From contig CALISG010000012.1 in assembly GCA_938042065.1 (NCBI GenBank), positions 1 through 37,472 of the forward strand: a DNA stretch of 37,472 bases. The letters are read 5' to 3'. The translations under genes were made by a program, and so were the position numbers. Source of the stretch: an uncultured Candidatus Saccharibacteria bacterium. Lineage in GTDB: Bacteria > Patescibacteriota > Saccharimonadia > Saccharimonadales > Saccharimonadaceae. Below are positions 8,383 through 16,270 of this stretch, in pieces; position 1 is the stretch's first letter, and every line of letters begins with the position of its first letter. The notes beneath the pieces are model-generated. The model was not told the DNA's origin. It saw only the letters and a program-made list of their open reading frames with translations, and searched no databases.

Positions 8383-10656
8383 TTATTTTTCAACAAGCTT
8401 TATTCTAACAGCTTCAATGTGTGATCCTGGTTTATCGCCGGCGACCTCACCGTTCTTTTTCCACTCTTGCCAACCAATCCATGATAGGTGAGTTTGGTAG
8501 TAAATATCATATTTCTTGGCGTCGGTTTCACTGAGGGATAGTTTTATGCCATTGAGCGCTTTTGTTTGGCCAGTAGTGCCGCAGATTTGTTGTTCGGTCA
8601 CAGGTATATCTGCCGACCAAGGGTCGTTAGCCGATTTTGACGAGCAGCGTATGGTGATGGTCGATCCGTCGCGTTGTGATATAGCTTTGGCAATGCGTAG
8701 TGCCTCAACGGCGAACGATCGCCCCGTTGTACCAGACATGACACCCTGAGAGACGTTCGGCATCCAGCCAACGTAGCTGACGTGAGTTGCATAGTTGAGA
8801 TCATACAAATCTGGGACAGGCGTATTGGCTGGGTTGTAGAATGCACCGCTAGGTAGGGCGATTGATTTTTTTGGCACTATACGAATCTGGATGGCCTCAA
8901 GCTGTCTGGTTGCACCAGTTGATCCGGCTGGCTCGCCATTTTTTGCCCAGCCCATCCAGCCGACATACTGCGAATAAGCACGATACCAGATATCGTATGA
9001 TTTTGCAAGGTCGCTAGTGAGCATAAAACGAATTGCTTCGACTGATTTGAACTGACCAGTAGTGCCTGATATTTCGTTTGCATTTTTCCAGTCTTGCCAG
9101 CCAACCCATGAGACGTGAGACGAGTAACGAAGATTGCCAGAAATGCCAGTTTTATTAACAAGGGAGGCTTTGACGGCTTCAATCCGACGGTTTTGGCCAG
9201 TCGTGCCGCTAATCATTTCATCAGTGACTGCTGGTTGCCAGCCAACCATGCCAACGTGCGAGCTAATTGAGACTGCTAACGGCGAAGAATCTTCCTTTGT
9301 GCTAATATTCTTGAAAGCTTGGCCTGAATCTTCTGGGGCACTAGATCCTTTGTGAACAAGCCGGATTTCTAAGGCCTCTATGTTATTTCCAGGTCCGCCC
9401 GTTATGCCGGCTGGCTCGCCATTTTTTGCCCAACCCATCCAGCCGACATAGCTGACATGCGCGCGGTAGTATAAGTCATATTTTGCAGCAAGCGATCCAG
9501 TTGGTTGAATTTTGACTGCTTGAATAGGTCGGTTGAGATCGGTTGTGCCAGATTGCATACTTCCATAGACAGTTGGCTGCCAACCGCGTTCCTCGCTATA
9601 CGATGAATAGGTAACTTCACCGTCAATAGTGAAGGCTTGCATGGATTTGCTCTGGCCGGTAAAGCCAGTAATGCCGCGATTGTGTACTAGTCCGGTCCAG
9701 CCATAGTAGCTAATATGCGATTTAAAACTAATGATCGGGCGGCTGTATTGCGTCGAACCAAACCAGTCGTTCCAAACGCGCCAAAAGTTACGATTACCAT
9801 AAGCGCTGCAATGGTCGCCTAGTCCGTACATATTATTAAGAGCGGCCTGATTTGGCTGATACGGAGTGTAAGTATATAGTGCAGCTGTTGCCTTGCTGGC
9901 AATATATACATCTCCAGCGCCGCAGCCGCGCTGCACTACATTCCACAAAATTGAGTTAGTAGCGAATGGTTTTTTATAAGTCCACCAAGGTTTATTCATA
10001 TTATCGAGATACCAGCGCATTAATTGGGCTCCAGATTCGACTTGCATTGAGAAGCCGGCATAATTGCGGTCGCAATTTGCGCTACCGCCAGGTCCGCTAT
10101 CGGGACAATGCGACCCCATGGCGTAAGTATATTGACTCTGCAGCGGCCAATTATCTGTGGTGAGTGGGCCGGCCGATTCGGTAGCGATTTTAACTAAGAT
10201 AACTTTCGGATTGAGGTTATTGCGTTTTGCTGCATCGTAGATTATTTGTGCTGCGCTAACAGCTCCTGCTGGTATTGAACCGCTAAAGTTATTGGCAGGA
10301 ATGTAGTTGCCTGGCGAGTATTTAGGAACTTCATAATAATCTTTTAGACAGACATAAGGCGGACCTGCCCAGCCTCGCAAAGCGGCATATTGTGCGCGTG
10401 TAATATCGCCTCTGCCTTTTTCGACAGCGCGCCCAGTTCCGTATGTGTCGCAATTTGGGTTGACGCTATTAAGAAATGCTTGAATGTCAGCAACTGTCAT
10501 GTCATCAGAATTAGTGAACACAAAGTCGTCAACGATGTTTCCAGCGCGCCAATCGCTAGCGGTGACGGCACTCGATTGATTAGCAAAAAACACTAAACTA
10601 AAAACACCAATTGCAGCAACGGCAATGGCAGAGATAAATATTCTCGTTTTCACCAT
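8383..10656 (-). CDS. Secreted ChW-repeat protein with N-terminal lysozyme-like domain
   Basis: A 757-residue exported protein. Residues 1-30 are a signal peptide (hydrophobic FISAIAVAAIGVFSLVFF, then SSA). Residues about 50-300 match a domain known from actinobacterial secreted proteins: DMTVADIQAFLNS, GPPYVCLKDY, NPKVILVKIATESAG, YAMGSHCPDSGPG and YAGFSMQV; it is probably lysozyme-like, with E160 in the catalytic region. From about 306 to the end there are about nine ChW repeats (clostridial hydrophobic W), each like HVSYVGWMGW...GTTGQ...IEAIRIKL. ChW repeats are implicated in cell-surface attachment or protein-protein binding in clostridia. The ATG overlaps the stop of the upstream partner gene (TAATG), with AAAGGAG upstream. 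Repeats 3 and 6 are almost identical in DNA. Confidence 0.88.
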   Translation of the reverse strand: MVKTRIFISAIAVAAIGVFSLVFFANQSSAVTASDWRAGNIVDDFVFTNSDDMTVADIQAFLNSVNPNCDTYGTGRAVEKGRGDITRAQYAALRGWAGPPYVCLKDYYEVPKYSPGNYIPANNFSGSIPAGAVSAAQIIYDAAKRNNLNPKVILVKIATESAGPLTTDNWPLQSQYTYAMGSHCPDSGPGGSANCDRNYAGFSMQVESGAQLMRWYLDNMNKPWWTYKKPFATNSILWNVVQRGCGAGDVYIASKATAALYTYTPYQPNQAALNNMYGLGDHCSAYGNRNFWRVWNDWFGSTQYSRPIISFKSHISYYGWTGLVHNRGITGFTGQSKSMQAFTIDGEVTYSSYSEERGWQPTVYGSMQSGTTDLNRPIQAVKIQPTGSLAAKYDLYYRAHVSYVGWMGWAKNGEPAGITGGPGNNIEALEIRLVHKGSSAPEDSGQAFKNISTKEDSSPLAVSISSHVGMVGWQPAVTDEMISGTTGQNRRIEAVKASLVNKTGISGNLRYSSHVSWVGWQDWKNANEISGTTGQFKSVEAIRFMLTSDLAKSYDIWYRAYSQYVGWMGWAKNGEPAGSTGATRQLEAIQIRIVPKKSIALPSGAFYNPANTPVPDLYDLNYATHVSYVGWMPNVSQGVMSGTTGRSFAVEALRIAKAISQRDGSTITIRCSSKSANDPWSADIPVTEQQICGTTGQTKALNGIKLSLSETDAKKYDIYYQTHLSWIGWQEWKKNGEVAGDKPGSHIEAVRIKLVEK
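8924..8967 (-). repeat. Intragenic ChW DNA repeat, copy 1
   Basis: These 44 bases encode the YVGWMGWAKNGEPAG core and match 9407-9450 with one mismatch, although the surrounding repeat units have diverged. This points to recent duplication or conversion between ChW units. Confidence 0.8.
9407..9450 (-). repeat. Intragenic ChW DNA repeat, copy 2
   Basis: Partner of 8924-8967; 43 of 44 bases are the same. Recombination between the two copies would delete three ChW units in frame (483 bp). Confidence 0.8.
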
Positions 10657-11222
10657 TAAATCTCCTTTGTTAAAGTTTTAGTTATAGGCTTGCCGTTGAG
10701 TGGAGTTACCGATAATGAAATAGTCCATTGGCCGCCGCCGACTGAAGATACGGGTATTGAAAATCCAGCACAGGTAGAATATTCTGGCTGGTATATAATA
10801 TCAGCATTCTGCGTAACCTTTTTTCCATTAGCGGCTACAGTTAGAGAGCATTTGCCTTGTGAATAACCCTGTTCTTTTAATTTTACGATAATTGTAACGT
10901 TATTCCCATCTTTATCGGCTGAGAGCTCGATTGACGAGTTGTCTGTTGGTACTGGTGCAGGTTTACTTTTCTCAACAGACTTTTCTTCGTTATCTTTTGC
11001 GGTGTTAAGGAATGATTCTTTGGTCTCTTGACTGGCTTTTTCTTCAGATTTTTTTTCTTGCGGCGTTGGCTCTTTGCTAATATTTGGTACGGTTTCTTTG
11101 GGAAGAATTGAGATAACGCCAATCTTATCAAGCGCAAAGACGCTTCCGCAAACAACAAGTGCTGCAACGATAGTAGCTACTGCTATTTGTTTTTTTGAAA
11201 TATTTTTCTTTGTAATTCTCAT
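10656..11222 (-). CDS. Small membrane-anchored surface protein, partner of the ChW protein
   Basis: I do not recognise a named family. The 188-residue protein has a Lys-rich start, one membrane segment at about 12-31 (QIAVATIVAALVVCGSVFAL), a low-complexity linker rich in Glu, Lys, Pro and Ser (about 43-95), and a C-terminal beta-rich domain (about 97-188) with two cysteines that could form a disulfide outside the cell. The layout suggests an anchored extracellular adhesion or Ig-like domain on a stalk. Its stop overlaps the start of the ChW gene (TAATG), so the two are translated together and probably work at the same place on the surface. A promoter with a 16-bp spacer lies just upstream. 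Confidence 0.75.
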   Translation of the reverse strand: MRITKKNISKKQIAVATIVAALVVCGSVFALDKIGVISILPKETVPNISKEPTPQEKKSEEKASQETKESFLNTAKDNEEKSVEKSKPAPVPTDNSSIELSADKDGNNVTIIVKLKEQGYSQGKCSLTVAANGKKVTQNADIIYQPEYSTCAGFSIPVSSVGGGQWTISLSVTPLNGKPITKTLTKEI

Positions 11223-11231
11223 ATTTACACT

Positions 11232-11259
11232 ATTTTAACACAAGTAAGCATAAATGCAA
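11232..11259 (-). promoter_or_regulatory. Promoter of the surface-protein/ChW operon
   Basis: On the minus strand TTGCAT (11254-11259) and TAAAAT (11232-11237) are 16 bp apart. The -10 box is 9 nt from the ATG at 11222, so the leader would be only 2-3 nt. Confidence 0.55.
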
Positions 11260-11273
11260 AGATTGGATCGAGT

Positions 11274-12662
11274 TTATTTATAAGTCCACACCGTCTCAAA
11301 AACATAAAACCCAAGCACTAAAGCTAGCCCAAAGAACATAATAAGATTAAACACTTTTTCATTCTTAGTCCTTATATTAATATACTTCTGCAGCCATAAC
11401 CCTACCGGCACCAACATAACTGCCGTTGCTGTAAAATATCTACCCTGAACACCATCTGCATAATACGCTCCCTCGCCAAACCTAAACGGCAATAAGGCCC
11501 ATGCTGTATACATAGCATACGACACTGCACAAACAAACAACCCAATTGTCGCCAAATTATACACTGCCAGCTTCCCAGTCTGCTCTCCTAATAACTCCTG
11601 GTCTTTCTTGTTGTAATGAAGGAGAGAGAGGAAGAGGAGGGAAAAGAGCGGTATCAGCACAAACAAAGGTAGGCGGTATTTAAAGGATGAAAATTCACCA
11701 ACACTACCGCGTAATACAGTATCCGTATACCCGATAGTTGGACTGATGTATGTATTAAACAATATGGTAATAAACTTAAGAGGGTTGCTATGTAGAGGGT
11801 TGTGAGCTGCTCCGGTGGTGAGTAGAGGCTGACCATATATTTTTTGCCAAATTAGTATGCTAATCATCGCAGCGATACCAGTTACTACCAATATAGTCCA
11901 CTTCTGAACATTAAATGGCAGACGTTCGTTTTTGTTGGGTGAGAATAGACGCTTTGGTAAAAACAGAAGAGGAAATAGTAGTAAGGCATTTACAGATTTG
12001 GTTAGAGTAAGGAATACTCCTATACAGATAAGAGCGACTGTTTGTTTATGTGATAACTTATCCTTTTGGGTGAATAGGTTCAAGGTAAAAGCAGTAATTG
12101 TAAAGACTGCCACATTTGTCATGCAGTCGCTGGATAGCGACGCCGCCATGTGAATCATTAGCGGAATAAGTCCAATTACTGTAAAAGCCCACTTACCGAT
12201 GCGCACCCACTTGATAATGAGATAGACAGCAATTGAATAGAAAAGTACGTTAGCAAGACGCCCAAATAAGATAGTTAGACCAGTAGATCCATTAAATAAA
12301 CTTGCTATACCGATGCCGATTGTTTGCGGCAGGTGCATAATTGGTGGGTAGCCAGAGGCGCTGCTGCACTTATGAACGTCCATTATGTTTCGATCTATAG
12401 GTTTAGAATAATCAGCGGAAAAGTTGCCTTCGTAAACTGCTTCAGCTCTTTTGATAACATCTTTCGGTAATGTACAGGGTGAGTTAGACTCTACGCGACC
12501 TTGAGATATTCCGTAGGCGCGCATATAGTGCATGTTCTCGTCGCTAACAGATAACTGAGGGACTAGTATTGCCGACAACACCCCAAAAAATAAAGATAAA
12601 GATATAAAGACATTTTCAGGCTTTTTAATAAACGATAGAAAGCGAGACCAATATTTTTTCAT
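11274..12662 (-). CDS. DUF2142 multi-spanning membrane protein, copy A
   Basis: A 462-residue integral membrane protein with about ten or more hydrophobic segments. It has the DUF2142 signature near the start (SLFFGVLSA, then VPQLSVSDENMHYMRAYGISQGR) and a long extracellular loop before SGYPPIMHLPQTIGI. DUF2142 proteins sit in glycan clusters and resemble GT-C type glycosyltransferases or polymer-handling membrane proteins; D-E in SVSDENMHY is at the place of the GT-C acidic pair. The function is not proven. Its last about 120 codons and its first about 30 codons are virtually identical in DNA to copy B, while the centre differs widely. An extended -10 (TGCTAGAAT) lies 10 nt before the ATG. 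Confidence 0.82.
   Translation of the reverse strand: MKKYWSRFLSFIKKPENVFISLSLFFGVLSAILVPQLSVSDENMHYMRAYGISQGRVESNSPCTLPKDVIKRAEAVYEGNFSADYSKPIDRNIMDVHKCSSASGYPPIMHLPQTIGIGIASLFNGSTGLTILFGRLANVLFYSIAVYLIIKWVRIGKWAFTVIGLIPLMIHMAASLSSDCMTNVAVFTITAFTLNLFTQKDKLSHKQTVALICIGVFLTLTKSVNALLLFPLLFLPKRLFSPNKNERLPFNVQKWTILVVTGIAAMISILIWQKIYGQPLLTTGAAHNPLHSNPLKFITILFNTYISPTIGYTDTVLRGSVGEFSSFKYRLPLFVLIPLFSLLFLSLLHYNKKDQELLGEQTGKLAVYNLATIGLFVCAVSYAMYTAWALLPFRFGEGAYYADGVQGRYFTATAVMLVPVGLWLQKYINIRTKNEKVFNLIMFFGLALVLGFYVFETVWTYK
11285..11645. repeat. 361-bp exact repeat, copy A (DUF2142 3' part)
   Basis: Read base by base, this stretch is identical to 12713-13073 (offset 1428). It covers the C-terminal membrane helices of the two DUF2142 genes and ends abruptly inside both. 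Confidence 0.9.
12571..12662. repeat. 92-bp near-exact repeat, copy A (DUF2142 5' part)
   Basis: Matches 13999-14090 at the same offset of 1428 with two mismatches. It encodes the common N-terminus of the two paralogues. Confidence 0.88.
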
Positions 12663-12701
12663 AACTGTTTTTATTCTAGCACATTGTCATGATTAGGATA
12701 G

Positions 12702-14090
12702 CTACTTAAATTTCCACACCGTCTCAAAAACATAAAACCCAAGCACTAAAGCTAGCCCAAAGAACATAATAAGATTAAACACTTTTTCATTCTTAGTCCT
12801 TATATTAATATACTTCTGCAGCCATAACCCTACCGGCACCAACATAACTGCCGTTGCTGTAAAATATCTACCCTGAACACCATCTGCATAATACGCTCCC
12901 TCGCCAAACCTAAACGGCAATAAGGCCCATGCTGTATACATAGCATACGACACTGCACAAACAAACAACCCAATTGTCGCCAAATTATACACTGCCAGCT
13001 TCCCAGTCTGCTCTCCTAATAACTCCTGGTCTTTCTTGTTGTAATGAAGGAGAGAGAGGAAGAGGAGGGAAAATGAGGGTAGTAATATAAAAAGCGGCAG
13101 CCCATATTTAAAAGCAGAAAATGCGCCAATAACACCCCTTAGGATATCGTCGGATACGGGCAGGTTTGGGTTTAGATAGGTATTAAATAATATCTGGATA
13201 AATTTGAGCGGATTGCTGTGGAGCGGATTGTGCGGTGCGCCAGTGGTGAGTAGGGGCTGTGTGTATACATGAAGCCACGCTATTAAACAAAGGCCTGCTA
13301 ATATTGCTGCTGCTGAGAGAACTAACCATTTTTGCGGAATAAAAGATATTTTTGATTTTTCATCTGAAACGAAGAGGCACTTCGGCAAGAAAATGACTGG
13401 TGATAATAAGAGTATTGTTACCGACTTTGTGAGAATTAACAAGCAGGCTACAGCAATAATAAGCAACTGCTGCTGTCGAGTTAACGGGCTTTTTTGGCTA
13501 AAGAGATTTAATGTAGCAGCAATAGCGGTAAAAATTGCGATATTTGTCATACTGTCTCCGGAAAGAGACGCTGCCAAATGTATCATTAGCGGAAATAGGC
13601 CGGTTGCTACGAATGTCCATTTGCCAATTCGTACCCATTTTATGATGAAGTAAAGAGCAAATGAATAAAATATTAGGTTGGCCAATCTTCCGAATATAAT
13701 AGTTATCCCAAGTGAACCGTGCACAAGATTTGCAAACATAATACCAATTGTCTGCGGTAGATGCATAATTGGAGGATAGCCAGTTGCGCTGCTGCATTTC
13801 CCTGTCTCTGTATCGTTGCGGTTTATGATCTTCTTATAGCTAGTTACGAAATTATTTACATCTGCTTCTTTTGCTTTTAACACCACTTCTTTAGGTAAAG
13901 TACAGGCAAATCCTGATTCAATTTTTCCTTGGGACAATCCATAGGCTCGCATATAATGTACGCCTTCGTCATTGACTGACAGCAGAGGTACGGTGGCTGC
14001 CGACAACACCCCAAAAAATAAAGACAAAGATATAAAGACATTTTCAGGCTTTTTAATAAACGACAGAAAGCGAGACCAATATTTTTTCAT
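12702..14090 (-). CDS. DUF2142 multi-spanning membrane protein, copy B
   Basis: Same length as copy A (462 residues) and lying 39 bp upstream of it in the same direction. It shares MKKYWSRFLSFIKKPENVFI at the start and the whole C-terminal 120 residues except the final YK/FK difference, but the extracellular loop and central helices differ strongly, for example KEADVNNFVTSYKKIINRND against the copy A loop. Motifs SVNDEGVHYMRAYG and TGYPPIMHLPQTIGI are kept. A likely role is as a membrane glycosyltransferase or polymerase with a variable central part, by analogy with GT-C proteins; this is inference. A TATAAT box lies 11 nt before the ATG. Confidence 0.82.
   Translation of the reverse strand: MKKYWSRFLSFIKKPENVFISLSLFFGVLSAATVPLLSVNDEGVHYMRAYGLSQGKIESGFACTLPKEVVLKAKEADVNNFVTSYKKIINRNDTETGKCSSATGYPPIMHLPQTIGIMFANLVHGSLGITIIFGRLANLIFYSFALYFIIKWVRIGKWTFVATGLFPLMIHLAASLSGDSMTNIAIFTAIAATLNLFSQKSPLTRQQQLLIIAVACLLILTKSVTILLLSPVIFLPKCLFVSDEKSKISFIPQKWLVLSAAAILAGLCLIAWLHVYTQPLLTTGAPHNPLHSNPLKFIQILFNTYLNPNLPVSDDILRGVIGAFSAFKYGLPLFILLPSFSLLFLSLLHYNKKDQELLGEQTGKLAVYNLATIGLFVCAVSYAMYTAWALLPFRFGEGAYYADGVQGRYFTATAVMLVPVGLWLQKYINIRTKNEKVFNLIMFFGLALVLGFYVFETVWKFK
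12713..13073. repeat. 361-bp exact repeat, copy B
   Basis: Partner of 11285-11645. Because the middles of the genes have diverged, exact identity here indicates recent gene conversion or recombination and not simply a recent duplication. Confidence 0.9.
13999..14090. repeat. 92-bp near-exact repeat, copy B
   Basis: Partner of 12571-12662. Both gene ends are homogenised while the central segment is variable. Confidence 0.88.
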
Positions 14091-14134
14091 ATACTAAGCA
14101 AATTATAAAGTAGAGTAGTTTATTGAGCAAACTT

Positions 14135-14142
14135 GCTATACT
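14135..14142 (+). promoter_or_regulatory. Extended -10 promoter of the flippase operon, leaderless type
   Basis: TGC-TATACT, with the hexamer at 14137-14142, is an extended -10. It is followed by six bases (AATGAC) and the ATG at 14149. There is no Shine-Dalgarno sequence, so a leaderless transcript is expected. Confidence 0.6.
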
Positions 14143-14148
14143 AATGAC

Positions 14149-15405
14149 ATGCAGTCGAAAAAAAAGGATTACATCTGGAACTCACTAGGCTCATTGTTAC
14201 AGAGTGCGATCTCTCCAGTATTGCTAATTGTTATCACTCGACTAAACGGCATTGACGATTCTGGACTGTTTTCATTTGCAATATCACTTTCAGTGGTGTT
14301 TTGGGCGGTTTCTTTATGGGGTGGTCGGACTTATCAGGCATCTGATGTCAAGCGGGAGTTTTGCAGTGGCGGTTATGTCGCTGTGCGTTTCGTTGCATCG
14401 CTTATTGTGGCAGTTTCTGCAGTGGTGTTTTGTGTATTGAATGGATATAACGCTACTAAAACGGGCTTGATTATGATTTTGGTAGCCTTTAAAATTTTAG
14501 AATCAATTGCCGATTCGTTGTATGGTGTTTTGCAAATCCATCGTAAATTGTATATCGCTGGTATCTCACTAACCATGAAAGCGATTCTTGGTTTTGGGGT
14601 ATTTATAGTGGTTGATATTGTAACTAAAAATGTCATGTATGGCACATTGGCGATATTGCTAGTCAATGCGCTCATTATCCTTCTGTACGATGTGTTATGG
14701 GTGCGACGTGTTGAGGCTATTGCTATGAATAAAAAGTTCATCGAAGAATACGCCAGTCAGGCTGCTGTCATCATGAAACGTACTTCAGCGGTATTTGTTG
14801 TGATGTTTTTGACGATGTTTTCACTCAATATCCCGCGGTATTTTTTGGACAAGTCCCATCCTGATCAAATTGGTTATTTTGGAATTATGGCAATGCCAAT
14901 TACGCTCCTTGGACTTTTCATATCGTTTATTATTCAGCCGAATGTCGTCAATTTGTCTGAACTATTAGCAAAAGGAAAATTGAAGGAGTTTGCGCGAATC
15001 GTCGGCAAGATTAATCAAATAACCTTTGGGATAGGCGTACTTTCAGTTATTTTGAGTTATTTGATTGGTGTTTGGGTGCTTAATAATATTTTTGGCATCA
15101 ATATTAATAATTTCCAACTTGATTTAACAATTATGGTTATTGGTGCGGCGGCGAACGCTTTTGTGTCGATTTATGTTAATTTGCTGATCATCATGCGTCG
15201 ATTTAAGGGGCAATTTTACACACTGCTACTCACGGATATTTTGGCGGTAGCAGTGTCTATGTGTCTAATTGAGCGGTTGGCGATGTTGGGTAGCGTGCTG
15301 ATTTTCATGATGATCAGCTTTTTGCAACTAGCACTTCTATTAGTCATCTACAAGCGGTCGCTAAAAGATGCTATAATAACTGACAAAAGCAAAGGGGAAT
15401 TATGA
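14149..15405 (+). CDS. wzx: Wzx-like polysaccharide flippase (MOP superfamily)
   Basis: A 418-residue, very hydrophobic protein with about 12 membrane segments and the usual Wzx opening (DYIWNSLGSLLQSAISPVLLIVITR, then GLFSFAISLSVVFW). Wzx proteins flip undecaprenyl-linked repeat units to the outer face, where a polymerase or ligase takes over. The gene heads a three-gene operon: its stop overlaps the start of an RmlD (ATGA), and a GT8-like gene follows. The window therefore holds a Wzx-type flippase and a separate ABC exporter, a sign of two glycan pathways. There is no Shine-Dalgarno sequence; the -10 box is 6 nt before the ATG. Confidence 0.87.
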   Translation: MQSKKKDYIWNSLGSLLQSAISPVLLIVITRLNGIDDSGLFSFAISLSVVFWAVSLWGGRTYQASDVKREFCSGGYVAVRFVASLIVAVSAVVFCVLNGYNATKTGLIMILVAFKILESIADSLYGVLQIHRKLYIAGISLTMKAILGFGVFIVVDIVTKNVMYGTLAILLVNALIILLYDVLWVRRVEAIAMNKKFIEEYASQAAVIMKRTSAVFVVMFLTMFSLNIPRYFLDKSHPDQIGYFGIMAMPITLLGLFISFIIQPNVVNLSELLAKGKLKEFARIVGKINQITFGIGVLSVILSYLIGVWVLNNIFGININNFQLDLTIMVIGAAANAFVSIYVNLLIIMRRFKGQFYTLLLTDILAVAVSMCLIERLAMLGSVLIFMMISFLQLALLLVIYKRSLKDAIITDKSKGEL

Positions 15406-16259
15406 GTAAGAAATATGTAATTTTGGGAGCAGGTGGACAACTAGGTAAGGCATTGTGTGCCATGTTTCCAGATGCCAAGGCTTTATCACGAGAAGAGTTG
15501 GATATAGCCGATGAGGAACAAATAAAGGTATTTGACTGGTCAAAGTATGACGTTATCTTAAATGCGGCAGCCTTGGTTAATGCTGATGGTTCTGAAACTC
15601 CGGAATTGCGTGCTAAGACGTGGATGGCTAATGCTTATGGTCCACGTAACCTCGCTAAAATTGCGATTGAGCAAAACAAAACGCTTATCCACTATTCATC
15701 AGACTATGTTTGGGATGGTCGCCAGAAAAACCATCAAGATGATGAGGTGGTTGCACCACTATTGGTCTATGGAGAAAGTAAGGCGGCGGGTGATTTGGTA
15801 GTTAGTTTGGTGCCAAAACACTATATCATGCGAGTGTCATGGGTTGTTGGCGACGGCCACAATATGCCAAAAACCATGAAAAACTTGGCGGATATGCGCA
15901 TCAATCCGAAAGTCGTCAATGATCAATTTGGTCGGCTGACGTTTGCGTCAGAGATTGCCCGAGCTACCAAATATTTCTTAGACAATAATGTGGCATACGG
16001 ATTGTATAATGTGTCCAATGATGGTCCAGTGAAGTCGTGGTATGAAATTGCTGCCGATGTTTTTGAATATACTGGACATGACCGCAGCCGCGTGCAACCA
16101 ATTTCTACCGAGGAATACGCTGCCAGTAAGCCAGGCTTTGCACCGCGACCGCTCAATAGTGATATGGACTTGTCGAAGTTGCGCCGAGCAGGTTTCACAC
16201 CAAGAGACTATACGGACATGTTGAAAGATTACATTAAACAACTACCGGTTAATGGATAG
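15402..16259 (+). CDS. rmlD: dTDP-4-dehydrorhamnose reductase, copy 1 (RmlD family)
   Basis: A 285-residue extended SDR protein. It has the NAD(P)-binding GAGGQLGKAL, the catalytic YGESK (Y-x3-K), SSDYVWDG and VVNDQFGRLTFASEIA, all typical of RmlD, which reduces dTDP-4-keto-L-rhamnose to dTDP-L-rhamnose. It starts inside the flippase stop (ATGA overlap). A second rmlD lies at 21397-22239 inside the rmlB-rmlC operon. This copy departs from the usual motif in places (VWDG for VFDG; ALVNADG where copy 2 has AWTDVDG), so it may act on a related dTDP-sugar or serve the second glycan pathway. Reductase activity is likely but the exact product is not fixed by the sequence. Confidence 0.85.
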   Translation: MSKKYVILGAGGQLGKALCAMFPDAKALSREELDIADEEQIKVFDWSKYDVILNAAALVNADGSETPELRAKTWMANAYGPRNLAKIAIEQNKTLIHYSSDYVWDGRQKNHQDDEVVAPLLVYGESKAAGDLVVSLVPKHYIMRVSWVVGDGHNMPKTMKNLADMRINPKVVNDQFGRLTFASEIARATKYFLDNNVAYGLYNVSNDGPVKSWYEIAADVFEYTGHDRSRVQPISTEEYAASKPGFAPRPLNSDMDLSKLRRAGFTPRDYTDMLKDYIKQLPVNG

Positions 16260-16270
16260 GAATTACAAGC

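Noticed and set aside
11274..14090. Duplicated DUF2142 genes as an insertion-sequence effect
   Set aside because: No transposase, terminal inverted repeats or target-site duplications flank the copies; recombination between paralogues explains the pattern better.
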